64,000 nucleotides of DNA from Enterococcus faecalis 13-SD-W-01 (lineage in GTDB: Bacteria > Bacillota > Bacilli > Lactobacillales > Enterococcaceae): NCBI GenBank assembly GCA_000415185.1, contig KE351655.1, positions 88,146-152,145 on the forward strand. The letters are read 5' to 3'. The notes under the pieces are model-generated. The model was not told the origin of the DNA. It saw nothing but the letters and a program-made list of their open reading frames with translations, and searched no databases. This document shows positions 8,847 through 17,517 of the stretch, piece by piece (the stretch's first letter is position 1; each line of letters starts with the position of its first letter). A program made the position numbers and the translations under genes.

Positions 8847-8904
8847 ACAAAAACCTAAAAAACATTTCTTTGCGTAAAAAATAGAATAATCCTGCGATTT
8901 GCTC

Positions 8905-8954
8905 AAAAGAAAGAACCAAGCTGTTTGTTATTCTAGACAGCTTGGTTCTTTCAT
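8905..8954. terminator. Hairpin terminator between copB and copA
   Basis: A 16-bp perfect stem, GAAAGAACCAAGCTGT with ACAGCTTGGTTCTTTC, and a 12-nt loop. The T-tract on the minus strand is short. It separates copB from copA, so copA-copZ probably has its own promoter. Confidence 0.75.
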
Positions 8955-8992
8955 ACATTAATTTAATTGTGTTTGATCTCTTTTTTTCTTGG

Positions 8993-11254
8993 TTATTCTT
9001 TGATTTTTAATGTCATCGCATTAAGTGCAACAACGATTGTACTCAAGGACATCAAGATCGCGCCCACTGCTGGGTTCAGTACAAAGCCGATTGGTGCTAG
9101 CAAACCTGCTGCTAAAGGAATAGCAATGATATTGTAGCCAGCTCCCCACCATAGATTTTGGACCATTTTTCTGCGTGTTTGTTTTGCAAGATCCAAGAAA
9201 TGTAAAATATCTTCTGGATTGCTGTTTGTTAGGACCACGTCTGCTGAATCAATAGCCACATCTGTCCCGGCACCGATTGCCATACCGATTGTTGCTCGAG
9301 CCAAACTTGGCGCATCATTGATCCCGTCGCCGACCATCATGACTTTTTTCCCTTTGTTTAAATATTCTTGAACGATTTCTTCTTTATTTTCAGGTAAAAG
9401 TCCGCCGTAATATTCATCTAATCCAAGATATTTTGCCACTGATTCTGCTGCTTTTGGATTATCACCAGTTAACATAACTGGTGTGATTCCACGTTCTTTC
9501 AACGCGGCAATAAAACTTTTTGCTTCTGGTTTGATTTCGTCACCTAATGCTAACATAGCTGCCAAACCATTATCAATAATCAAAAAGCTGATTGTGTTTC
9601 CTTGGTTTTGGTAGTTTGTCAAAATCGATGAATCAAAAGACAAACCTAAGCGTTGTACTTCTTTTTCGTTGACAATCTTGACGTCTTTTCCTTCTACTTG
9701 TGCTTCTAGACCAACCCCAGACAGGCTCTTCATGTCATGAGCTTCATAATAGTCGATATTTTTTTCTTTTAAATAATCCATGATCCCGATAGCTAACGGG
9801 TGGTTCGCATTTGTTTCTAATGCGCCGATATATTTCAACGCATCTTCTTGTGACAAGTTATCTGTTAAAACTTCTACGCCAGTAACAGTGAATTTTCCTT
9901 CTGTTAATGTACCAGTTTTATCAAGCATCACATAATCCATTTCATGAGCACTTTCTAAAGCTGTTCGGTTTTTCAATAACAAACCATTTTTGGCAGCGAT
10001 CGAAGTCGAACGAGCAACAACTAACGGAATAGCTAAACCTAGCGCATGTGGACAAGCAATAACGAAAACTGTCACCATTCGATCAAGTGCGGTTGTCAAA
10101 TCGGCTGCGATCCACCAAATAACAAAGGCTAGAATCCCGATAGTTAATGCAATATAGAATAACCATTTTGCTACTGTATCAGAGAGACTTTCAAGTTTTG
10201 ATTTTTCACTTTGTGCTTTGCGCACCATTTCCATCACTTTAGCGAGGTAGCTGCTTTCGCCAGTTCCTGTAACGGTAATCTCAATTGTTCCTTGCCCATT
10301 CACAGAACCGCCGATAACTTTATCATCTACGTCTTTCATAACGCCTTTTGATTCTCCGGTAACCGCCGATTCATCAACTGTTGTACTTCCTTTTACGATC
10401 GTTCCGTCTGTAGGCATTTTATCCCCAGAACGAACAACTAAACGGTCGCCTTCTCTAACATCTTGTAAAGAAATCGTTTCTTCCGTACCATCACTATTCA
10501 GCCTTTTCACTGTATCAGGAAGCAATTCTGCTAGTTTTTGCAGCGCATTGCCAGCATTTGAAACAGCGTCCATCTCAATCCAATGACCTAACAGCATGAT
10601 AACGATCAATGTGGCTAGTTCCCAGAAGAAGTCCATCACATGTTCATGCGGGTGCAGCAAATTCATAACAAAAGCATAAACACTATAGATATATGCGACA
10701 GAGATTCCCATCGCAATCAATGTCATCATGGCTGGGCTTTTTTGTTGAAGTTCCATTTTCGCACCACTTAAGAATGGTTGACCGCCATAAAAGAATAAGA
10801 ATGTACCAATTGCTAAAATAACCCATTCAGAACCTGGGAATGTAAATTGAAATGGAAGCTCGACGCCCATCATTGGAGACATCAAGATGATTGGAATAGA
10901 TAAAATCAATGAGAGCCAGAATTTTTGCTTAAAGTTTCCCATGTGCATCGAATGATCCATGCCGCCGTGGTCGTGCCCGCCATGCCCCATATCATGTCCC
11001 ATATGACTATGATCCATTTTGCTGTGATCCATATGTTCATGATCCATTTGACTGTGATCCATTCTGCTGTGATCCATCTCGTCGTGATTCATTTGACTGT
11101 GGTCCATTTGACTATGATCCATTTCGTCGTGATTCATTTGACTGTGGTCCATCTCATCATGATCCATTTGACTGTGAACCATTTTGCTGTGATCCATCTC
11201 GTCGTGATTCATTTGACTATGGTCCATATGTTCATGATCCATTTTTTTACTCAT
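8993..11254 (-). CDS. copB: Copper-exporting P-type ATPase CopB with Met/His repeats
   Basis: A 753-residue P1B-ATPase of the CPH type: CPHALG near residue 398, DKTGT near 443, [11 protein letters not shown]. It exports copper across the membrane. The N-terminus (residues 5-84) is about 16 consecutive five-residue units of the form M-x-H-x-x (MDHSQ, MNHDE, MDHSK and similar), then a Gly/His-rich stretch, in place of a heavy-metal domain. This matches E. hirae CopB in kind, but with an extended repeat. GGAGG lies 7 nt before the ATG at 11254. A perfect cop box lies 130 bp upstream. No copY is present in the window. Confidence 0.93.
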   Translation of the reverse strand: MSKKMDHEHMDHSQMNHDEMDHSKMVHSQMDHDEMDHSQMNHDEMDHSQMDHSQMNHDEMDHSRMDHSQMDHEHMDHSKMDHSHMGHDMGHGGHDHGGMDHSMHMGNFKQKFWLSLILSIPIILMSPMMGVELPFQFTFPGSEWVILAIGTFLFFYGGQPFLSGAKMELQQKSPAMMTLIAMGISVAYIYSVYAFVMNLLHPHEHVMDFFWELATLIVIMLLGHWIEMDAVSNAGNALQKLAELLPDTVKRLNSDGTEETISLQDVREGDRLVVRSGDKMPTDGTIVKGSTTVDESAVTGESKGVMKDVDDKVIGGSVNGQGTIEITVTGTGESSYLAKVMEMVRKAQSEKSKLESLSDTVAKWLFYIALTIGILAFVIWWIAADLTTALDRMVTVFVIACPHALGLAIPLVVARSTSIAAKNGLLLKNRTALESAHEMDYVMLDKTGTLTEGKFTVTGVEVLTDNLSQEDALKYIGALETNANHPLAIGIMDYLKEKNIDYYEAHDMKSLSGVGLEAQVEGKDVKIVNEKEVQRLGLSFDSSILTNYQNQGNTISFLIIDNGLAAMLALGDEIKPEAKSFIAALKERGITPVMLTGDNPKAAESVAKYLGLDEYYGGLLPENKEEIVQEYLNKGKKVMMVGDGINDAPSLARATIGMAIGAGTDVAIDSADVVLTNSNPEDILHFLDLAKQTRRKMVQNLWWGAGYNIIAIPLAAGLLAPIGFVLNPAVGAILMSLSTIVVALNAMTLKIKE
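10990..11245 (-). repeat. 15-bp tandem repeat coding the CopB Met/His tract
   Basis: The five-residue units are encoded by near-identical 15-bp repeats (ATGGATCACAGTCAA and variants), about 16 in a row. Such a tract is prone to length change by slippage or recombination. Confidence 0.85.
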
Positions 11255-11383
11255 TTTTTTCCTCCCCTTCTAACTAAAATATACGCTTAAGTCTATTCTA
11301 GGTGGCTATTTTTCATTTGTACAACAGAGTGCACTAAAGCGAGCCCAATAAACTACTTTGCGTTATTTGTTATTTCAGGGTTA

Positions 11384-11399
11384 GTTTACAATTGTAAAC
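11384..11399 (-). promoter_or_regulatory. Perfect cop box upstream of copB
   Basis: GTTTACAATTGTAAAC is a perfect 16-bp palindrome containing TACAATTGTA, an exact match to the known CopY operator TACAnnTGTA. Confidence 0.88.
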
Positions 11400-11452
11400 G
11401 AAATAAGTCAAGGAAGTTTGCTTGCTGGTTTTTCTCCCTTTTTTCAAAAAAT

Positions 11453-12004
11453 TCATGGTACTGCTTGCAAGAAAGGATCAACCGGAGTTATCTTCTTCAA
11501 ATCACCGCTGTAAATCATTTTTCCGCCCATCATCAAAAGCATTTGCGGTTTGACCAGGTTTCTAGAGATATCATATTTTACTACCCCGCTTGATTGTAAA
11601 AGATAGTAGACGAATTCCGAACATAGAAACCGATTCTCACTGATATAAGGAATAGAAAAAAGATGTAGAAACAAACCTGCATAATTATATTGGTACTGTG
11701 TCTCATTTGCAGCTATTTCATCGATTTTTGTTTTGATGATTATGTACTGTTCTTCCGAAACGGCTATTTCGATCACTTTTCCAGGCAATACTTTTGTCAT
11801 CCCGTATACGCCTGTATGGATCGTTTCTTTTTTAAATGAGGCGAGAAACGGATTTCTAGGATGTTTGCGTCCAAAACTATACATTATTTCTAAGTTCACA
11901 TCTAAAGAAATCGCTGCGTGTGTATACTCGTCTTTTGTGATTTGATGAATCGTTTTAGATAAAATCGTATTTGTCCTCGTAAGAACGATATAAATATTTT
12001 TCAT
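11453..12004 (-). CDS. YiiX-like permuted papain-fold hydrolase
   Basis: A 183-residue protein without signal peptide. It shows the circularly permuted papain/NlpC-P60 pattern of the YiiX group: a His early (YTHAAIS, His 29) and a catalytic Cys late (FLCSEFVYYLL, Cys 128), with hydrophobic strands between. Members are amidases, transferases or cysteine peptidases of unclear substrate. ATG at 12004 with GGAG 5 nt upstream. The gene stands alone, between the copper genes and the lactose operon terminator. The superfamily assignment is from motifs only. Confidence 0.7.
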   Translation of the reverse strand: MKNIYIVLTRTNTILSKTIHQITKDEYTHAAISLDVNLEIMYSFGRKHPRNPFLASFKKETIHTGVYGMTKVLPGKVIEIAVSEEQYIIIKTKIDEIAANETQYQYNYAGLFLHLFSIPYISENRFLCSEFVYYLLQSSGVVKYDISRNLVKPQMLLMMGGKMIYSGDLKKITPVDPFLQAVP

Positions 12005-12131
12005 GTTTTCTCCATAGGAAATGTTTCGCTTTTTTTATTTAAAGAGTTCTGTATAAAAAAATCAATTACAGTGCGCTAAGCATACATTTTTTGACTACAC
12101 ACGTCAACGACATTTCTTACTTTATATAGAA

Positions 12132-12186
12132 AAAATTGGAGCCATCCGCTCTCCTTTATTGAGAAGCAGATGGCTCCAGTTTTTTA
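12132..12186. terminator. Bidirectional terminator after lacG
   Basis: TGGAGCCATC pairs with GATGGCTCCA, with T-tracts on both strands. It lies just after the lacG stop codon and ends the lacFEG transcript. Confidence 0.88.
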
Positions 12187-12189
12187 TTT

Positions 12190-13614
12190 TTATGCGAGAA
12201 CTTCTTCGCTTGGTATTAACTCTTTCTTTTCACTAATTGCTTTAAACCAATAAGCACTTTTCTTTGGGTATCTTTCTTGTGTCTCAAAGTCGACATAAAA
12301 CAAACCGTAACGTTTATTGTAGCCATTTGTCCAAGAAAAAACATCCATCAATGACCATAAAAAGTAGCCTTCAACAGGCACACCTGCTTCTCTTGCTTCT
12401 AAAATCGCCTGCAAATGAACAGAAATATAGTCGATTCGTGATTGGTCGTTGACTTTTCCATCTTTCAAGATGTCTTTGTCGCCCATGCCGTTTTCAGTGA
12501 CATATAATTCTTGGCAATTCGGATAGGTTTTCTTGATATATAGCAACATATCTTTCAACCCTTCAGGATAAATCGGCCAGTCCCAATCTGTTGAGGGGAT
12601 TTCAGGATTGTTGACACGTTTTCCTACCCCTTTCAAAGCGTGGATACTGCTTCCTTTTTTCCCTGTGCCGTTATGTCTGATTTCAGATTCTCCATCGTAG
12701 CTTTCCAAAAAGTGACTAGCATAATAATTTACGCCAAGAAAATCGAGTTGTTCAGCTGCTTTTTTCAGCCATTGGAAATCTTCTGGTTTTGTCGTGAAAG
12801 AAGTATCGTTCTCTGACAAGATTCCTTCAATTACTTCTTTCGTTTCTTGGCTGTATTCTCCTTTAAAAGTCGCATCCAGCAGAAATTGATTTGCCAAAAT
12901 ATGCTCTCTTTTGGCGGCAAGCTTGTTTTCAGGAAGATCAGTAATCGGATATTTTGACTCTAAGATGTGAACTACACCAATTTTGCCAGGATACTTTCCT
13001 TTTTTATAACGATCGACGATTTTTGCATGAGCAACCATCATATTATGCAGCGCTTGAACGGCTTTTCCTAAATCATACTTGATATTAGGCGGGAAATGTC
13101 CAATGATGTATTGCCCCGCAACCACAGACCAAGGCTCATTGATCGTAATCCAGTAATCGACTTTATCACCAAATTCTTGAAAACAAAAGTCAGCAAACTG
13201 AACAAAGCTTTCCAACATTTCTTCACTCAGCCAATCTCCTTTTTGATAGAGCGGCTCAGGTGTATCAAAATGATGCAGCGTCACAAAAGGCTCGATTTGG
13301 TTTTTACGACACTCATCAATCAGGCGATGATAAAACGCAACACCTTCTGGATTAGCAGGTCCAACTCCTTCAGGAAAAATCCGACTCCATGCAATCGAGA
13401 TCCGTAGTCCATTAATGCCAAACTGATGTGCTTGCTGCAAATCTTCAGGATAACGATGATAAAAATCACTTGCTTGGCTTGGATCAAAAACACCTTGTTC
13501 TGCTAAATAATCATCCCAATAAGTTTTTCCTTTACCGCCTTCATTGACTGCTCCTTCTGCCTGATAAGCCGCAGTTGCAGCACCAAATATAAAATTCTCT
13601 GGAAAATTTGTCAT
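12190..13614 (-). CDS. lacG: 6-phospho-beta-galactosidase
   Basis: A 474-residue GH1 enzyme that splits lactose-6-phosphate into galactose-6-phosphate and glucose. Catalytic acid Glu lies in TINEPWS (near residue 158) and the nucleophile in YVTENGMG (near 372). The stretches IRISIAWSRIFP-like, HNGTGKKGSS and TDWDWPIYPEGL match LacG better than phospho-beta-glucosidases, as does the context. The TINEPWS spelling differs from the FNEIGP of classical LacG, so some beta-glucoside activity is possible. Last gene of the lacFEG arm, 10 bp after lacE. Confidence 0.87.
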   Translation of the reverse strand: MTNFPENFIFGAATAAYQAEGAVNEGGKGKTYWDDYLAEQGVFDPSQASDFYHRYPEDLQQAHQFGINGLRISIAWSRIFPEGVGPANPEGVAFYHRLIDECRKNQIEPFVTLHHFDTPEPLYQKGDWLSEEMLESFVQFADFCFQEFGDKVDYWITINEPWSVVAGQYIIGHFPPNIKYDLGKAVQALHNMMVAHAKIVDRYKKGKYPGKIGVVHILESKYPITDLPENKLAAKREHILANQFLLDATFKGEYSQETKEVIEGILSENDTSFTTKPEDFQWLKKAAEQLDFLGVNYYASHFLESYDGESEIRHNGTGKKGSSIHALKGVGKRVNNPEIPSTDWDWPIYPEGLKDMLLYIKKTYPNCQELYVTENGMGDKDILKDGKVNDQSRIDYISVHLQAILEAREAGVPVEGYFLWSLMDVFSWTNGYNKRYGLFYVDFETQERYPKKSAYWFKAISEKKELIPSEEVLA

Positions 13615-13623
13615 GATTTCCTC

Positions 13624-15276
13624 CTAAGTGTTCAGACTTTCATAAACAAAGGCGATTGCCTGTTCAGGATTTTTGGCTAACGAAACATATTCAGCTCCTG
13701 TCGTAGAGACAGCCTGCACAGAATGTCCTTCTGTATCTTTCTTTAATTCATTCAGCATCGAAGCCATTTGCGGTGCCAATACAATCAAATCAAAATCACT
13801 GATCAATTCTTTGTGCTGTCCATACGCCATTGCTGTCGAGTCAACGGTCAATTCTTTTGCTTTGGCTCCTTTTTTAATGGCATTTGCCAGCATCGAACTT
13901 GTTGCACCATTTGCACAAAGTACCAATACATTGGTTTTTCCTAAGTTTCCTAATGAAGGCGCAAATTCAAAACCGCCTGTTTCTTCTGCTGCTTCTTTCT
14001 CGACCGATTCTTTCCCTTCAGTTGCTAAAAGTTCATTATCATAGACTTTGAAAAATGGGAAATAGATCAAAAAGTCGACCACTAAAAGAACAGCCATCAA
14101 TAAGATTGCTTGGAAAGCAAAGCCCGTTCCCATGATCAATCCTAGTGGTCCTGGTGTTGTCCATGGCAGATTGTAAATAAAGCCATTCATACCAAATACA
14201 TCAACAAAGAACTTGAACAGCCAAACATTGGCGATTGGTGCCGCAATGAACGGAATGAAGAAAACAGGATTCAACACAAGCGGTGCACCAAATAAAATCG
14301 GTTCATTTACACCAAACAATACAGGAATCGAAGAACTCTTACCAATTGTTTTCAATTGTTTGGATTTTGCTAAAAATGCAAACATCAGTGTAATAACTAA
14401 CGTTGCACCCGTTCCGCCTAATGTTGCGACAAAATATTGTGTTCCTTGAGACAAGATTCTTGATGCATGTTCACCTTCTTGGAATGCTGAAAGGTTCATT
14501 TCCACATTTGTGATATAGATTGCCGCTACTGCTGGTTCCACGATGGATGGACCATGGATCCCAACAAACCAGAAGAATGCCATCGCACCAAAAATCAATG
14601 CAAGTCCTAAATAACCATCTGCCGCACTAAAAATCGGTTGGAACAAAGCAATGACTTTCTCCGAGAAACCTGTACCTACTAGAGAGCGGAAACCAAGATC
14701 AAATAACCAAAAGAAAATCGTTGATAAGGAAATAGGAATCAAATCTTTGAATGTTTGCGCAATATTGCCTGGCACTTCGTCAGGCATCCGCACAGTAATA
14801 TTATTTTTCACACAGAAATAGTAGACATTCGGCACGATAAAACCAACGATGAAAGCTGTCAGCAATCCTTTTGTCCCCATATATTCTGTCGCAATGCCGC
14901 CATCGATAAAATCAACACCGATCAAGATAAAACCAATAAAAGCAGCAACCATTGTCGATGTACTGTTGATTTGATTTGTTTTAGGTAATTTGCTGTTGAA
15001 TCGTTCGGTCAAACTCTTCGTCACTGTTGCAGCCATCAGCAGACCTAAGATTCCCATCGAACCATTGTAAGCTTTCATCAAGTTCTCTTCTACTCCGGCA
15101 CCCCAGTAAAATCCGAAAATATTCGGCACATAAGCAACTAATAAGAAAACACTTGAGAAAAGGATTACTGGAATCAATCCGATAAAGCCATCTCGAATCG
15201 CTCGCAAATAAGGGTTATTGGAAATCTTTTCAAATGTCGGCTTCATTTTTTCGATTTGGACAACCATTTTATTCAT
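13624..15276 (-). CDS. lacE: Lactose PTS transporter EIICB
   Basis: A 550-residue membrane permease with a fused EIIB domain. The EIIC part (to about residue 410) has the family motif FVGIHGPSIVEP and GVNEPILFGAP; the EIIB domain carries the phosphorylated Cys in VLVLCANGATSS (about residue 456). It imports lactose and phosphorylates it to lactose-6-phosphate, using LacF. AAAGGAG precedes the ATG at 15276. Second gene of the lacFEG transcript. Confidence 0.93.
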   Translation of the reverse strand: MNKMVVQIEKMKPTFEKISNNPYLRAIRDGFIGLIPVILFSSVFLLVAYVPNIFGFYWGAGVEENLMKAYNGSMGILGLLMAATVTKSLTERFNSKLPKTNQINSTSTMVAAFIGFILIGVDFIDGGIATEYMGTKGLLTAFIVGFIVPNVYYFCVKNNITVRMPDEVPGNIAQTFKDLIPISLSTIFFWLFDLGFRSLVGTGFSEKVIALFQPIFSAADGYLGLALIFGAMAFFWFVGIHGPSIVEPAVAAIYITNVEMNLSAFQEGEHASRILSQGTQYFVATLGGTGATLVITLMFAFLAKSKQLKTIGKSSSIPVLFGVNEPILFGAPLVLNPVFFIPFIAAPIANVWLFKFFVDVFGMNGFIYNLPWTTPGPLGLIMGTGFAFQAILLMAVLLVVDFLIYFPFFKVYDNELLATEGKESVEKEAAEETGGFEFAPSLGNLGKTNVLVLCANGATSSMLANAIKKGAKAKELTVDSTAMAYGQHKELISDFDLIVLAPQMASMLNELKKDTEGHSVQAVSTTGAEYVSLAKNPEQAIAFVYESLNT

Positions 15277-15297
15277 ACTCGCTAGCTCCTTTCGCCG

Positions 15298-15606
15298 CTA
15301 TCTTTTATAGATATTTACTAAATGTTTCATTGTGTCTTTCAGCAACATCGTCGTCATCAAGTGGTCTTGCGCATGCACCATGATAAATCCGATCTCGATA
15401 TTTTCGCCTCCAGCTTCAGCAGCCAGCATCTCTGTTTGCGACCGGTGCGCTTGGACGATACTGTCATTTGCTTCGGCAATCAATTCATCCGATCTTGTAA
15501 AATCTCCTAATTCCGCAGCATTCAAAGCTTCCATCAATTTTGAGCGTGCTTCCCCTGCAAATGCTACAACTTCAAATCCAATCATTGCTACTTCTTCTTT
15601 TGTCAT
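15298..15606 (-). CDS. lacF: Lactose PTS EIIA
   Basis: A 102-residue all-helical EIIA of the lactose/cellobiose family. The phospho-accepting His 78 sits in MVHAQDHLM with the metal Asp near it. It passes phosphate from HPr to LacE. GGAGG 8 nt before the ATG at 15606. First gene of the left arm; its promoter is shared with divergent lacR. Confidence 0.93.
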   Translation of the reverse strand: MTKEEVAMIGFEVVAFAGEARSKLMEALNAAELGDFTRSDELIAEANDSIVQAHRSQTEMLAAEAGGENIEIGFIMVHAQDHLMTTMLLKDTMKHLVNIYKR

Positions 15607-15627
15607 ATTCTTGGCCTCCAGTTCATT

Positions 15628-15644
15628 TTCGTTCGTTTATGTTC
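15628..15644. promoter_or_regulatory. LacR operator candidate, lacF side
   Basis: TTCGTTCGTTTATGTTC; it is the inverted copy (2 differences in 17) of the site at 15735-15751. DeoR-family LacR is the likely ligand. Confidence 0.65.
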
Positions 15645-15664
15645 TTTTCAAACAAACCGTATAA

Positions 15665-15678
15665 TGAAAACGCAAACA
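15665..15678. promoter_or_regulatory. CcpA cre site in the lac intergenic region
   Basis: TGAAAACGCAAACA matches the cre consensus TGWAANCGNTNWCA at 13 of 14 positions. It lies between the divergent lacF and lacR starts, so glucose repression of both arms is likely. Confidence 0.7.
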
Positions 15679-15699
15679 AGTCAAACATTTTTTTAAACA

Positions 15700-15728
15700 T
15701 TGACAACATTTACAAACAATTGTATGAT
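15700..15728 (+). promoter_or_regulatory. lacR promoter
   Basis: TTGACA (15700-15705), 17 bp, TATGAT (15723-15728). The operator candidate at 15735-15751 overlaps the expected start of transcription. Confidence 0.8.
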
Positions 15729-15734
15729 TATTTC

Positions 15735-15751
15735 GAACACAAACGAACAAA
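15735..15751. promoter_or_regulatory. LacR operator candidate, lacR side
   Basis: GAACACAAACGAACAAA, inverted copy of the site at 15628-15644, 107 bp apart. The pair could support a repression loop over both promoters. Confidence 0.65.
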
Positions 15752-15765
15752 AAGAGGTGTTTTCC

Positions 15766-16530
15766 ATGATGAAGGAAGAAAGACAGAAACAAATACTCCA
15801 ACTTCTAGATTTATATAAAATAGTCAAAGTATCTGATATAAGAGAAAAATTGAATGTAACTGAAATGACCGTTCGCAGAGATTTGCAAGACCTTGAAGAT
15901 CAAGGATTATTGATCCGTGTCCACGGTGGCGCAAAATCGATCGAGAAAGGCGAAATGACATCTGCAGAATTAAGCCACATCGAAAAACAGACCATCAATC
16001 TTGAAGCAAAAAAAGAAATCGCACAGTTGATCGCACAAGAAATCAAAGAAGGCGATACTGTATTTCTTGGCTCTGGGACTACAATCGAGTTAGTTTATGA
16101 CTTTATGGAAACAAAGTATGCAAAAATCGTGACAAATTCGATTTACGTCTTTGAAAAATTCAAAAACGACCCTCGATTTGATCTTGTTTTGATCGGCGGC
16201 ACTTACCGTCCAAAAACCGGCGCATTTGTAGGTACCATCGCCAATGATTTTGTCTCAACGATCCACGTGAATAAAGCGTTTATTGGCGTCAACGGTATTT
16301 GTGAGAACTCTGTTTACAATTCAAATGAGGATGAAGGACTAAGCCAATCCGTTATTTTGAACAGCGCACAAATCAAATATATCGTCGCTGACCACACCAA
16401 ATTCAACAAACGAGACTTTTATCGTTTTTACGACTTAAACAATATCGATCACCTCATCACCGATTCTCAGACATCAACTGATGTTTTAGAAGCATATAAC
16501 TTAAAAGCACCAATCATCCAAATCATATAG
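15766..16530 (+). CDS. lacR: Lactose phosphotransferase system repressor, DeoR family
   Basis: A 254-residue regulator with an N-terminal DeoR helix-turn-helix (VSDIREKLNVTEMTVRRDLQ, VHGGA following) and a C-terminal sugar-phosphate sensing domain (GSGTTIELV, IGGTYRPKTGAFVG). LacR of lactic bacteria is released by tagatose-6-phosphate. The longer frame from 15700 overlaps the promoter; the ATG at 15766 has GAGG 8 nt upstream. It leads the tagatose arm, 10 bp before lacA, and is divergent from lacFEG. Confidence 0.88.
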   Translation: MMKEERQKQILQLLDLYKIVKVSDIREKLNVTEMTVRRDLQDLEDQGLLIRVHGGAKSIEKGEMTSAELSHIEKQTINLEAKKEIAQLIAQEIKEGDTVFLGSGTTIELVYDFMETKYAKIVTNSIYVFEKFKNDPRFDLVLIGGTYRPKTGAFVGTIANDFVSTIHVNKAFIGVNGICENSVYNSNEDEGLSQSVILNSAQIKYIVADHTKFNKRDFYRFYDLNNIDHLITDSQTSTDVLEAYNLKAPIIQII

Positions 16531-16540
16531 GAGTTTTTTT

Positions 16541-16969
16541 ATGAAAGTCATCATTGGTTCAGATAAGGGCGGCGCGGGGTTGAAAAACTACATCAAATCC
16601 GTCCTTCAAACAACGGATTACAACGTCGTGGATGTGACAGAAACACCCGCGGAAAATTTCATTGAGTCAACAGAAAAAATCGTAGCAGAATTAGAAAAAT
16701 CTGAAGACTCACTGGCAATCGCCTTCGATAGTCACGGCGCTGGCAGCTTTATGACAGCGTCCAAACATCCAGGGATCGTGGTGGCAGAAATCTCTGACGA
16801 ACGTTCCGCTTATATGACCAGAGAACACAACAATGCACGAATGATCACTTTAGGCAGTCAAATCGTTGGTCCGGAATTAGGACGAAATATCGTTTTCGAA
16901 TTTTTGAAAGCGGTATATAGCGGCGGACGTCACCAGATCCGTGTAGACATGATGAACAAAATGTGCTGA
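16541..16969 (+). CDS. lacA: Galactose-6-phosphate isomerase subunit LacA
   Basis: A 142-residue RpiB/LacAB-fold subunit which, with LacB, converts galactose-6-phosphate to tagatose-6-phosphate. Seen: [15 protein letters not shown] start, [14 protein letters not shown], and [18 protein letters not shown] lies upstream of the ATG at 16541. The LacA subunit carries fewer catalytic residues than LacB and is needed for the heteromer. It is followed closely by lacB. Confidence 0.93.
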   Translation: MKVIIGSDKGGAGLKNYIKSVLQTTDYNVVDVTETPAENFIESTEKIVAELEKSEDSLAIAFDSHGAGSFMTASKHPGIVVAEISDERSAYMTREHNNARMITLGSQIVGPELGRNIVFEFLKAVYSGGRHQIRVDMMNKMC

Positions 16970-16983
16970 ATAAGGAGGAAATT

Positions 16984-17517
16984 ATGAAGATAGCTATTGG
17001 ATGCGACCATATTGTGACAGATACAAAAATTGCTGTAGCTGATTTTTTAAGAGCAAAAGGACATGAAGTGATTGACGTTGGCACACATGGTTTTACTCGG
17101 ACACACTACCCTATCTATGGTAAAAAAGTAGGCGAACTTGTTGCCTCAGGTCAAGCAGATCAAGGGGTCGTGATTTGCGGGACTGGCGTAGGGATCACAA
17201 ACTCTGTCAACAAGGTTCCCGGGATTCGAGCAGCTTTGGTACGCGACATGACCACTGCGTTATTTGCGAAAAAAGAATTAGATGCCAATGTAATTGGTTT
17301 TGGCGGGCGTGTAACTGGAGAGTTTTTGATTTGCGATATTGCGGAAGCGTTTTTAAATGAAACGTATGACCCTTCTCCAGGAAATGAAGAGCTCGCTGAA
17401 AAAATCAAAGCATTGGATGTCAACGTTTCTTCAAATGATTCCGACGAATTTTTTGATGAATTTTTGGTCAAATGGGACAACGGCTATTACCATGACAAGG
17501 AGGAAGTAACACAATGA
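16984..17517 (+). CDS. lacB: Galactose-6-phosphate isomerase subunit LacB
   Basis: A 177-residue subunit with the RpiB-type catalytic motif [20 protein letters not shown] (Cys of the active site) and the N-terminal [15 protein letters not shown] lies just before the ATG at 16984, so I do not use the longer frame from 16963. Its TGA overlaps the ATG of lacD by 4 bp, indicating translational coupling. Confidence 0.93.
   Translation: MKIAIGCDHIVTDTKIAVADFLRAKGHEVIDVGTHGFTRTHYPIYGKKVGELVASGQADQGVVICGTGVGITNSVNKVPGIRAALVRDMTTALFAKKELDANVIGFGGRVTGEFLICDIAEAFLNETYDPSPGNEELAEKIKALDVNVSSNDSDEFFDEFLVKWDNGYYHDKEEVTQ

Noticed and set aside
8220-8858. 212-residue plus-strand frame opposite copA
   Set aside because: Long antisense shadow of the CopA metal-binding domains, no ribosome binding site, and codon use follows the copA frame.
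10990-11245. Possible CRISPR-like array
   Set aside because: The units are contiguous 15-bp coding repeats with no spacers.
10925-11290. 121-residue plus-strand frame with repeated MIHL-type units
   Set aside because: It is the antisense shadow of the CopB Met/His repeat; its periodicity comes from the 15-bp repeats.
13096-13407. 103-residue plus-strand frame opposite lacG
   Set aside because: Shadow of a conserved GH1 gene with no supporting signals.
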